Positions 20,305 to 27,474 of a DNA stretch of 64,000 bases are shown here, piece after piece. A program made the translations under genes and the position numbers. Source of the DNA: Silanimonas sp. (GTDB lineage Bacteria; Pseudomonadota; Gammaproteobacteria; Xanthomonadales; Xanthomonadaceae). The DNA lies in the NCBI RefSeq assembly GCF_027530345.1, contig NZ_JAPZQK010000024.1:43820-107819 (forward strand), read 5' to 3'. The first letter of the stretch is position 1. Each line of letters starts with the position of its first letter. The notes beneath the pieces were generated by a model. The model was not told the DNA's origin, did not search any database, and saw only the letters and a list, made by a program, of their open reading frames with translations.

Positions 20305-20375
20305 ATGACAGCCTAACGACAGTTTAACAGCGTAGGCACGCCAGATGACATGAAGATGACAGTCATCTCATGTCA
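20305..20375 (-). promoter_or_regulatory. two PhoB-box-like direct repeats plus an inverted repeat upstream of the TonB receptor
   Basis: Reading the minus strand, CTGTCAT-CTTC-ATGTCAT (20362 to 20345) and CTGTCGT-TAGG-CTGTCAT (20322 to 20305) each hold two 7-base repeats spaced by 4 bases. That is the established geometry of PhoB boxes. The first also forms part of an almost perfect inverted repeat (20346-20375). They lie 137-194 bases before the receptor ATG. Binding by PhoB is inference. Confidence 0.5.
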
Positions 20376-20384
20376 CGCCGAGAC

Positions 20385-20984
20385 TCACCCTCGGCCCAGA
20401 TAGGCGGCGATCCCATCGAGGGTCATCTGGACGGAAATGGCCACCAGCACCATGCCCATCAGTCGCTCGAGGGCCGTCAGGGCCCGGGGCCCGAGCAGGC
20501 GGTAGAGCTTGGTGGCGGAGAACAGGATGGCCGCCGTGGCCGCCCAGGCGATCAGCAGGGCCAGGCTCCAGTCGAGCAGGCGGTCCGGCTCCTTGGAGCC
20601 CATCAGCATCACCGCCGCCATGCCCGAGGGGCCAGCCACCAGGGGCACGGCCATCGGGACGATGAAGGGCTCGCCTTCCGGGGTGTCGCCGAAGATGCCC
20701 TCCGGGGCCGGGAAGATCATCTTCAGGCCGATCAGGAACAGGATGATGCCGCCGGCGATGCTCACCGACTCCTGCCGCAGACTGATGAACTCGAGGATGT
20801 AGCGGCCGCAGAACAGGAACAGGAACAGCACCCCGAGAGCGATCACCAGCTCGCGGGCCAGCACCCGGCGCCGGCGGTGCTCGGGCACCGGCTTCAGCAG
20901 GCTCAGGAAGACCGGAACGTTGCCCAGCGGGTCGAGGATCAGGAACAGCAGGATGGCGGCGGCGAGGAGGCTGGAATCCTGCAT
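20385..20984 (-). CDS. MarC/YhgN-family integral membrane protein
   Basis: The 199-residue protein has six predicted membrane segments, with LFLILDPLGNVPVFLSLLKP near the start and PLVAGPSGMAAVMLMG in the middle. These two half-repeats are typical of the MarC family. Despite its name, MarC has no proven role in multidrug resistance and its substrate is unknown. The YhgN branch fits the length. It follows the SDR gene by 7 bases on the same strand, so the two are likely co-transcribed with grxD. Confidence 0.9.
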   Translation of the reverse strand: MQDSSLLAAAILLFLILDPLGNVPVFLSLLKPVPEHRRRRVLARELVIALGVLFLFLFCGRYILEFISLRQESVSIAGGIILFLIGLKMIFPAPEGIFGDTPEGEPFIVPMAVPLVAGPSGMAAVMLMGSKEPDRLLDWSLALLIAWAATAAILFSATKLYRLLGPRALTALERLMGMVLVAISVQMTLDGIAAYLGRG

Positions 20985-20991
20985 GGCGGTC

Positions 20992-21759
20992 TCAGGCGGT
21001 GGCCGACGCGGCGGCGGTGGGCGCGTGGACGCTGCCGCGATGCGCGGCGCCGTCCGCGGAAAGCAGCATCACGCAGGCGTCGGCGTAGGCCTCGGGCCCG
21101 GGGACACGGAGCATGGCCTCGTCGACGAAGGCGCGGCTGCGCAGCGGCGTCTTCATCGGGCCGGGGCGCAGGCCGCTGACGCGCACGGTGGTGGTGTCCG
21201 TCTCGGCGTGGAGCATCCGCACGAGGCCCTCGCCCGCCAGCTGGGTGAGGCCGTAAGCCCCCCAATAAGGCCGCAGCACGCGGGCCGGGTCGTCGAGCAC
21301 GAAGACCACCGCGGCATCGGGGGACTTCCGCAACAGCGGCAGGCAGGCCTGGGTGAGGAACCAGCGGGCGTTGAGGTTGACCTGCACCTGGCGGGCGAAC
21401 TGCTCCGGCAGCGTGTTTTCCAGCGGCGTGAGGCCCGCGAAATCGGCGGCGCAGTGCAGCACCCCGTCGAGGCAGCCGAGTTCGCGGGCGATCGTGTCGG
21501 CGAGGGTCTCGAAATCGGAAGGGTCGGCGCCGGCGAGGTCCATCGGATACAGCGCGGGCTCGGGGCCGATCGCCTTGATCGCGTCGTACACCCGGCCGAG
21601 CTTCGGCACCTTGCGGCCCAGCAGCACCACGGTCGCGCCGGCCTGTGCGCAGGCCTTCGCGGCTTCCGCGCCAAGGCCGCCGTGGGCGCCGGTGACGAGG
21701 ATCACGCGGTCCTTAAGGGGGCGCGGAGCCACGGTCGGGAAGGCGACGAACTCGCTCAT
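20992..21759 (-). CDS. YciK-like short-chain dehydrogenase with altered catalytic residues
   Basis: The 255-residue protein has the SDR nucleotide-binding motif [20 protein letters not shown] and the WGAY context of the YciK group. However, the usual Y-x-x-x-K active site reads YGLTQ, so Lys is replaced by Gln. The position of the catalytic Ser reads LDDPAR, with Asp. It may bind NAD(P) without normal oxidoreductase activity, or act differently. The ATG at 21759 overlaps the grxD stop (ATGA); the longer open frame upstream runs inside grxD and is rejected. The physiological role is unknown. Confidence 0.85.
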   Translation of the reverse strand: MSEFVAFPTVAPRPLKDRVILVTGAHGGLGAEAAKACAQAGATVVLLGRKVPKLGRVYDAIKAIGPEPALYPMDLAGADPSDFETLADTIARELGCLDGVLHCAADFAGLTPLENTLPEQFARQVQVNLNARWFLTQACLPLLRKSPDAAVVFVLDDPARVLRPYWGAYGLTQLAGEGLVRMLHAETDTTTVRVSGLRPGPMKTPLRSRAFVDEAMLRVPGPEAYADACVMLLSADGAAHRGSVHAPTAAASATA

Positions 21760-22076
21760 GCGGCCTCGGCCTCGGCAACGATGCGTGCCAGCTCGCCGGC
21801 CTCGGCCAGCTCGGCCACGATGTCGGCACCACCGATCAGCTCGCCCTGCACGAACAGCTGCGGGAAGGTCGGCCAGTCGGCATAGCGCGGCAGGTTGGCC
21901 CGGATCTCGGGATCGGCCATGACGTTGACGGTGTGCAGGCGCGTGGCGCCCGCCGCGCGCAAGGCATCGACGGCGCGCTTCGAATAGCCGCACATCGGCA
22001 CCTCGGGCGTGCCCTTCATGAAGAGCACGATCGGATGGGCCTCGAGCTTGGCCTTGATCCGCTCCATCGCCGCCAT
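21756..22076 (-). CDS. grxD: monothiol glutaredoxin Grx4-type
   Basis: The 106-residue protein matches monothiol glutaredoxins that bind [2Fe-2S] clusters with glutathione and help Fe-S delivery. It has [34 protein letters not shown] and the usual length. The active site reads CGYS where most members have CGFS. The start at 22076 ([19 protein letters not shown]) is chosen because GAGGA lies seven bases upstream; an ATG at 22097 lacks such a site. It is the first gene of a grxD-SDR-marC unit and is divergent from sodB. Confidence 0.94.
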   Translation of the reverse strand: MAAMERIKAKLEAHPIVLFMKGTPEVPMCGYSKRAVDALRAAGATRLHTVNVMADPEIRANLPRYADWPTFPQLFVQGELIGGADIVAELAEAGELARIVAEAEAA

Positions 22077-22103
22077 GGGATTCCTCGCTGGTTTCACGAC
22101 GCT

Positions 22104-22160
22104 GGCACCGTGGGACGGTGCCGCAGGGCTACAATTCTAGCCCTTGCGGCGGTCCCACCG
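22104..22160. promoter_or_regulatory. grxD-sodB intergenic region: inverted repeats and a -10-like box
   Basis: A perfect 8-bp inverted repeat with a 3-base loop (GGCACCGT-GGG-ACGGTGCC, 22104-22122) is followed by TACAAT at 22130-22135, a good -10 box for sodB. The repeat falls where the -35 box would be. A related shorter repeat (CGGT-CCC-ACCG) lies at 22150-22160. The arrangement suggests an operator, but the regulator is unknown. Confidence 0.4.
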
Positions 22161-22196
22161 TCGCGTTGTCCGTTCGCCATCCCCACGGAGAGCCCC

Positions 22197-22775
22197 ATGG
22201 CCATCACCCTGCCCGCCCTGCCCTACGCCCGCGACGCCCTCGCCCCGCACATCTCGGCCGAGACGATCGACTTCCACTACGGCAAGCACCACCAGACCTA
22301 CGTGGACAACCTCAACAAGCAGATCGCCGGCACGGAGTTCGAAGCCCTCGACCTCGAGGCCATCATCCGCAAGTCGCAGGGCGGCATGTTCAACAACGCC
22401 GCGCAGGTGTGGAACCACACCTTCTACTGGAACTGCCTGAAGCCTGCCGGTGGTGGCGAGCCCAAGGGCAAGCTGGCCGAGGCCATCAACGCGGCCTTCG
22501 GCTCGTTCGCGGCCTTCAAGGAGCAGTTCACGCAGACCGCCCTGACCACCTTCGGCTCGGGTTGGGCTTGGCTGGTGCAGCGTCCGGACGGCACGCTGGC
22601 CCTGGTCTCCACGTCGAACGCGGCCACCCCGCTGACGGGCAACGACACCGCGCTGCTGACCTGCGACGTGTGGGAACACGCCTACTACGTCGACTACCGC
22701 AACGCCCGCGCCAAGTACGTCGAGGCCTTCTGGAACCTCGTCAACTGGGACTTCGTCGCCAGCCAGATGCGCTGA
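22197..22775 (+). CDS. sodB: iron superoxide dismutase
   Basis: The 192-residue enzyme converts superoxide to hydrogen peroxide and oxygen. Metal ligands are visible in [11 protein letters not shown] (first His), [10 protein letters not shown] (second His) and [14 protein letters not shown] (Asp and third His). The Gln in [13 protein letters not shown] is typical of the Fe form; Mn use is not excluded. CGGAGAG lies just before the ATG. The stop overlaps the start of the ABC ATPase gene by one base (TGATG), so the two are translationally coupled. Confidence 0.97.
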   Translation: MAITLPALPYARDALAPHISAETIDFHYGKHHQTYVDNLNKQIAGTEFEALDLEAIIRKSQGGMFNNAAQVWNHTFYWNCLKPAGGGEPKGKLAEAINAAFGSFAAFKEQFTQTALTTFGSGWAWLVQRPDGTLALVSTSNAATPLTGNDTALLTCDVWEHAYYVDYRNARAKYVEAFWNLVNWDFVASQMR

Positions 22776-23815
22776 TGGCGGAACCCCTGCTCTCGATCGA
22801 ATCGCTGGCCGCCGCCCACGGCGGCCGGCGCGTTTTCGGGGGCGTGTCGTTCGAACTGGCGCGCGGCGGCATCGCCGCGCTCCTCGGGCCCTCGGGCACC
22901 GGCAAGACCACCCTGCTGCGCGTCATCGCCGGCCTGCACGCAGCCGAAGCGGGCGTGGTGCGCCTGCGCGGCACCGACGCCGCCGGCCTCAAGCCGGAGA
23001 AGCGCGGCGTCGGCTTCGTGTTCCAGGACCTCGCGCTGTTCCCGCACCTCGACGTGGCGGGCAACGTCGGCTTCGGCCTCTCGGCCTGGCCCAAGGCCGA
23101 ACGGGAGGCCCGCGTGGCCGACCTGCTGGCGCGCACCGGCCTCGATGGCCTCGGCGCACGTCGTCCCCATGAACTCTCCGGCGGGCAACAGCAGCGCGTG
23201 GCCCTGGCCCGCTCGCTGGCCCCGAAGCCGGATCTGCTGCTGCTCGACGAGCCGCTCTCCAGCCTCGATGCCGACCTGCGGCCAAAGCTGCGCGATGAAC
23301 TCCGGGCGCTCCTGAAGTCGGAAGGCACGGCGGCACTGCTCGTCACGCACGACCAGGACGAAGCCTTCGCCTTCGCCGATACGGTGGGCGTGATGCTCGA
23401 TGGCCGGCTGGCGCAATGGTCGCCGGGCTACGAGCTCTACCACCGCCCCGCCAGCGCCGAGGTGGCGCGTTTCGTCGGCGACGGCCGCCTTTTGCCGGTG
23501 CGCTGGCTCGATGCCGATCGCGTGGACTCTCCGTTCGGCCCGCTGGCCGTGCCGCGCGCCGCTGATGCCCTGCCCGTCGATGCTGGCCGCGAGGGCCTGC
23601 TGCTTCTGCGTCCGGACGATGTCCTCGTCGGCGAAGGCGAAACGCCCGCCGTGGTCGTCGACATCACCTTCCACGGTGCGGACTCGCTCCATCGCCTGCG
23701 CCTCGACGACGGCACCGAGCTCAGCGCTCTCGCGCCCAGCCACCGCCGCTTCGCCATCGGCGAGCGCGTCCCGGTGCGCCCCGACCTCGCCCACGTGGTG
23801 GTGTTCCCGCGCTGA
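22775..23815 (+). CDS. orphan ABC transporter ATPase, FbpC/PotA-like with TOBE region
   Basis: This 346-residue ATPase has Walker A GPSGTGKTTL, Q-loop VFQDLALFPH, signature LSGGQQQRVALARSL, Walker B LLLLDEPLSSLD and an H-loop TALLVTHDQDE equivalent. A C-terminal TOBE-like part (about 260-346) follows. This is the layout of ATPases that serve Fe3+, sulphate, molybdate or polyamine importers. No permease or binding protein is encoded next to it, so its partners must lie elsewhere. It is coupled to sodB by a TGATG overlap, which hints at an iron or redox role (inference). Confidence 0.9.
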   Translation: MAEPLLSIESLAAAHGGRRVFGGVSFELARGGIAALLGPSGTGKTTLLRVIAGLHAAEAGVVRLRGTDAAGLKPEKRGVGFVFQDLALFPHLDVAGNVGFGLSAWPKAEREARVADLLARTGLDGLGARRPHELSGGQQQRVALARSLAPKPDLLLLDEPLSSLDADLRPKLRDELRALLKSEGTAALLVTHDQDEAFAFADTVGVMLDGRLAQWSPGYELYHRPASAEVARFVGDGRLLPVRWLDADRVDSPFGPLAVPRAADALPVDAGREGLLLLRPDDVLVGEGETPAVVVDITFHGADSLHRLRLDDGTELSALAPSHRRFAIGERVPVRPDLAHVVVFPR

Positions 23816-23842
23816 ACCCCAGCGCAGCGCGCGTCGTGGGCG

Positions 23843-24448
23843 CTACAGCCAGCCCTTCTGCCGCGCGAGGCGGTGCGCTTCGACGCGGTTCGCGGCGCCG
23901 AGCTTGCCGATCGCCTCACTGAGGTAGTTGCGCACCGTGCCGTTCGAGAGGTGCAGCTTCTCGGCGATGTCCTGCGAACTCAGCCCTTCGCCCGCCAGGC
24001 GCAGCACGGCGCGTTCGCGATCGGTGAGGGGATCCGCCTCTTCGCGCCAGGCGTCGACGGCGAGCTCGGGCGCGATGGCGCGGCCGCCGCGATGGACGTC
24101 GCGCAGTGCCTGCGCCAGTTTCTCGACCGGCGCATCCTTCAGCAGATAGCCGCGCACGCCGGCATCAAGCGCCCGACGCAGGTAGCCGCCGCGGGCGAAG
24201 GTGGTGACGATGACGACACGGGTGGCGAGCTTCGCCTCCTGCACCTTGGCGGCAAGGTCGAGGCCGGTCAGGCCGGGCATCTCGATGTCGGTGAGCAGCA
24301 GGTCGGGCTGGTGCTGCTGCACGGCCTTCCAAGCGCTGTCGCCGTCGCCGGCTTCGGCGACGACGTCGATATCGGATTCAAGGGCGAGCAGGCCGGCCAA
24401 GGCGCCGCGCAGCAGGGCCTGGTCTTCGGCGAGGACGATGCGGATCAT
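23843..24448 (-). CDS. NarL/LuxR-type response regulator, DesR-like
   Basis: The 201-residue regulator has a receiver domain (about 1-120) with acidic residues AEDQ, the phosphoacceptor Asp in LLLTDIEMPG, and the conserved Thr and Lys in VTTFARGGY and YLLKDAPVE. A C-terminal LuxR-type helix-turn-helix follows (LTDRERAVLRLAGEGLSSQDI). It lies 9 bases after the histidine kinase gene on the minus strand and is the last gene of the ABC exporter unit. It probably activates that unit; the target site may be the palindrome near 27394. Confidence 0.94.
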   Translation of the reverse strand: MIRIVLAEDQALLRGALAGLLALESDIDVVAEAGDGDSAWKAVQQHQPDLLLTDIEMPGLTGLDLAAKVQEAKLATRVVIVTTFARGGYLRRALDAGVRGYLLKDAPVEKLAQALRDVHRGGRAIAPELAVDAWREEADPLTDRERAVLRLAGEGLSSQDIAEKLHLSNGTVRNYLSEAIGKLGAANRVEAHRLARQKGWL

Positions 24449-24457
24449 CCCGCGACG

Positions 24458-25627
24458 CTAGCTTCGACGGCCCGGCCCGTCCAGCGGCAACAGCAGGCGC
24501 AGCCGCGTGCCGACCCCTGCGGCGCTGTCGACCATGAGCTGTCCGCCCAGGGCCTCGACGCGCTCACGCATGCCCGAGAGCCCATTGCCGGGCGCGGCCA
24601 CGCTACCCGCACCGTCGTCCTGCACCTCGAGCTGCACCGCGCGGCCCTGTCGGCCGATCTGGACCTGCACCCGCCGGGCCTTCGCGTGCCGGAGCACGTT
24701 GGTGAGGGCCTCGCGCAGGCCCATGGCCAGCGCGTTCTCCTGCGCGGGCTCCAGCGGCGGCAGCGGATCGACGTGCGCCTCGAACTCGAGGCCCGCGCCC
24801 ACCGCGGCCAATCGGGCGTTGACCAGTTCGTTCGCGATTTCCGCCGAACGCATGCCGGTCACGGCCTCGCGCACCTGCTTCAGGGCGTCGCGGGCCACCT
24901 GCTCCACCTCGCCGATGTGCGTCGCGGCGGCGGAGCCGTCGCGCTCGGCCAGCTTGCGGGCCAGCTCGCTCTTCAGCGCGATGACGCTGAGCGCGTGGCC
25001 GAGCAGATCGTGGAGATCGCGGGCGATGCGTTCACGCTCCGCGACGCGGGCGAGGCGGTCGACCTCGGCCTGGGTCAGCCGCAGGCGCTCGTTGCGCTGC
25101 ATCTCGCGCTTGCCGAGGATCGCGCCGGCCAGCACGGCGCCGCCGATCAGTCCGGGAGCGACGAGGAAAGGCATCGGCATCGACAGCACCCACAACCAGC
25201 CGGCGTAGACGGCGAACAGGGCAACGGCGACCCCGACGGCCACCCGCCAGCGCTGCGAGAACCCCAGCGAGGCGAAGGCGTAGATGAGCAGCGTGTTGCC
25301 CCCGGGGTTCCAGGGCGTGAGCGCGAAACCCGTGGCCGCCATGGCCAGCGCCGCCAGCAGCCCCATGCGGCCCTCGAAGAGAAAACTCTTCCAGTAGATC
25401 GGCAGGAACACCGCCAGCGCCGCGAAGGTGAGGCCGACGGCGAGCGGCAGGTCCTCACCGACCCAGACGAGGGGCAGGAAGACGAAGATCAGGTAGACGA
25501 GGTTGAGCCGCCGCCACGCGCGCTGCGAGGCGTCGCCGGGTTCCGCCGCCATGGCGGCGCGGAGCGTGGCCGTCGGCGCGGCGGCGTTGGGATCGCGGGC
25601 GGTGACTTCGGGCGATGAGGTGCGCAT
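24458..25627 (-). CDS. sensor histidine kinase, DesK-like (HisKA_3)
   Basis: The 389-residue protein has several membrane segments between about residues 40 and 165, then a HisKA_3 dimerisation domain with phospho-acceptor RDLHDLLGHALSVIALKSEL. An ATP-binding domain follows (VQDDGAG, GNGLSGMRERVEALGG). DesK-type kinases sense membrane state, and related pairs sense exporter substrates. The partner response regulator follows directly. Upstream on the same strand are the ABC-2 permease and ATPase genes, so the kinase probably controls that transporter. Confidence 0.93.
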   Translation of the reverse strand: MRTSSPEVTARDPNAAAPTATLRAAMAAEPGDASQRAWRRLNLVYLIFVFLPLVWVGEDLPLAVGLTFAALAVFLPIYWKSFLFEGRMGLLAALAMAATGFALTPWNPGGNTLLIYAFASLGFSQRWRVAVGVAVALFAVYAGWLWVLSMPMPFLVAPGLIGGAVLAGAILGKREMQRNERLRLTQAEVDRLARVAERERIARDLHDLLGHALSVIALKSELARKLAERDGSAAATHIGEVEQVARDALKQVREAVTGMRSAEIANELVNARLAAVGAGLEFEAHVDPLPPLEPAQENALAMGLREALTNVLRHAKARRVQVQIGRQGRAVQLEVQDDGAGSVAAPGNGLSGMRERVEALGGQLMVDSAAGVGTRLRLLLPLDGPGRRS

Positions 25628-25637
25628 GGCGGCGAGT

Positions 25638-26396
25638 CTAGCGGGCGCGCCGACGCTGCACGGCCAGCGCCAGCACGAGGAAGAGCACGCCGGAGCCGAG
25701 CAGCACGGCGAGGGCCAAGGGCACGTTCGCCTGGCGCAAGCCGACGATGGTGAGGGCGAGGTCGCCGAGATGGAACGCCGGCAGCACGAGCGCGAAGCGC
25801 TGCATCACCTCGGGGAACATCGTGATGGGGAACCACAGGCCGGACAGCACCGACATCGGCAGGTAGACCAGGTTAACCACGCCGACGGCGCCGCGAGCGG
25901 GCACCAGCGAACCGATCAGCAGGCCCATCGCGCAGAACGGCAGGGCGCCCAAAGTCAGCGTGGCCCACAGCAGCAGCCATCGCCCCGCTTCCAGCCTCAC
26001 GCCACCGGCAAACGCCGCCAGCGCGCTGAGCGCCAGCACCACGGCGAGCGCGAACACCATGCTGGTGAGTACGCGGGCGATGAAGTGCACCGCCATCGGC
26101 ATCGGCGATACGCGCTTCAGGCGCAGCCAGCCCATCTCCTCGTCGAGGGCCAACCCAACGCCAAACCCGAACAGTGCCGGCCCGATCACGGCGAAGGCGC
26201 CGTACGTGGCAAGCAGGTAGTGCGCCGGCGCGGCGTTGCCGGTCTTCGACGGCAGCAGCAGGCCGAACAGCGCATAGAACATCAGCGGGAACAGCAACGT
26301 CGGCACGCTGAAGGCGGGCAGGCGCCAGACCTGCAGCAGCGAATGGCCGGTCTCGATGGCTTGGAGCCGGAACAGGGAGGTGGCTTGCGAGGTCAT
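25638..26396 (-). CDS. ABC-2 type transporter permease
   Basis: The 252-residue protein has six membrane segments, with LLFPLMFYALFGLLLP near the start and PISV-type ABC-2 features (MSVLSGLWFPITMFPEVMQ) near residue 190. It is the membrane half of an export system whose ATPase is the upstream gene; the stop of the ATPase and this ATG overlap (ATGA at 26393-26396). A longer reading frame upstream lies inside the ATPase gene and is rejected. The exported substrate is unknown. Confidence 0.9.
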   Translation of the reverse strand: MTSQATSLFRLQAIETGHSLLQVWRLPAFSVPTLLFPLMFYALFGLLLPSKTGNAAPAHYLLATYGAFAVIGPALFGFGVGLALDEEMGWLRLKRVSPMPMAVHFIARVLTSMVFALAVVLALSALAAFAGGVRLEAGRWLLLWATLTLGALPFCAMGLLIGSLVPARGAVGVVNLVYLPMSVLSGLWFPITMFPEVMQRFALVLPAFHLGDLALTIVGLRQANVPLALAVLLGSGVLFLVLALAVQRRRAR

Positions 26397-27322
26397 GCGG
26401 CACTCCGATGGGGCGTCGCGCCCCAGCCTTCGTCCTGGGTGAGTTCGAGGAGGCTGTCCTCGAGGCTGGCGGGCACCACCTGCAGCTCGGCCAGCGCGGG
26501 ATCGCGACGCAGCAGCTCGCGGATCACCGCATCGGCGTCGCTGCAGCGGAGGACGAGCCGATCGCCTTCCTGATGGGCCTCGCGCACGCCGGGCAGCGTC
26601 CGCACATCGTCGATGCCGAGCGCGCTGCGGCATCGAACGCGGGTGCCGCCGCTGCGTGCCTTGAGCTGCATGGGCGTGCCCTCGGCCACCGCGCGACCGG
26701 CGCGCATCACGACCACGCGATCCGCCAGCGCGTCGGCCTCTTCCAGGTAGTGGGTGGTCAGCACCAGCGCCGCCCCTTCCAGGCGCAACCCCCGCAGCAC
26801 GGCCCAGAAAGCGCGGCGCGCTTCGACATCGAGGCCAGTGGTGGGCTCATCGACGAGCACGATGCGCGGCCGCCCGCAGATGGCCAAGGCGAACTGCACG
26901 CGGCGTTGCTGCCCGCCGGAAAGCGCGCCGTAAGGCCGCCCCGCCAGCCCTTCGAGGCCGGCCAGCGCGAGCGTTTCCGCTTCGGAACGGGGATCCGTGT
27001 AAGCCGCACTGAACTGCCGCACCAGTTCGCCCACGCGGAGGGTCTCCGGCAAGCGGGCTTCCTGGAGCATCACGCCCAGTCCGCGTCGGCACGCGGCCGA
27101 TCGGGGGTCGCCACCGCACAGTTCGACGAGACCGGCCTGCGGCCGAAGCAAGCCGGTAAGCAGGCCGAGCGCGGTCGTCTTGCCGGCACCGTTCGCGCCG
27201 AGCAGCGCGAGCACTTCACCGGCGTGGATGTCGAGATCGAGTCCGTCCAGAGCGGTGAGCGCCCCGTAGCGGTGGGTGACGCGGGACAGTCGCGCGACAA
27301 GGGATGGTGTGGGGGTAGTCAT
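26393..27322 (-). CDS. ABC-2 exporter ATP-binding protein
   Basis: The 309-residue ATPase carries Walker A LLGANGAGKTTALGLL, signature LSGGQQRRVQFALAI, Walker B IVLVDEPTTGLD and the H-loop in LVLTTHYLEEADALADR. A C-terminal extension of about 80 residues is typical of ABC-2 drug or antibiotic exporters. A GGAGGACCCC leader precedes the ATG. It starts a four-gene minus-strand unit: ATPase, permease, sensor kinase, response regulator. The order matches known DesKR/YvfRSTU-type exporter operons. Confidence 0.93.
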   Translation of the reverse strand: MTTPTPSLVARLSRVTHRYGALTALDGLDLDIHAGEVLALLGANGAGKTTALGLLTGLLRPQAGLVELCGGDPRSAACRRGLGVMLQEARLPETLRVGELVRQFSAAYTDPRSEAETLALAGLEGLAGRPYGALSGGQQRRVQFALAICGRPRIVLVDEPTTGLDVEARRAFWAVLRGLRLEGAALVLTTHYLEEADALADRVVVMRAGRAVAEGTPMQLKARSGGTRVRCRSALGIDDVRTLPGVREAHQEGDRLVLRCSDADAVIRELLRRDPALAELQVVPASLEDSLLELTQDEGWGATPHRSAA

Positions 27323-27393
27323 GGGGTCCTCCGTGACGACAGCCTCGCCGCGTTCACGCTGCGCGCGCAGTCGCGGGCGTCAGCTGAACGCCC

Positions 27394-27405
27394 TGACATC
27401 TGTCA
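27394..27405. promoter_or_regulatory. TGACA-TC-TGTCA palindrome upstream of the ABC exporter operon
   Basis: A 12-base near-perfect dyad lies 72 bases before the exporter ATPase start and 70 bases before msrAB. NarL-type regulators often bind short palindromes of this kind, so it may be the operator for the operon's own response regulator. No clear -10 box was found beside it. Confidence 0.35.
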
Positions 27406-27474
27406 TCCCGCTGGCTGTAACGCGGACGCCCTGCCTTTCGAATCCACGTTCGGCCCCTCTTGCTCCGGATCACC

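Noticed and set aside
17223..20327. A 1034-codon open frame on the plus strand across the TonB receptor gene
   Set aside because: It is antisense to a clearly recognised receptor, has no known domain, and is a product of the GC-rich code.
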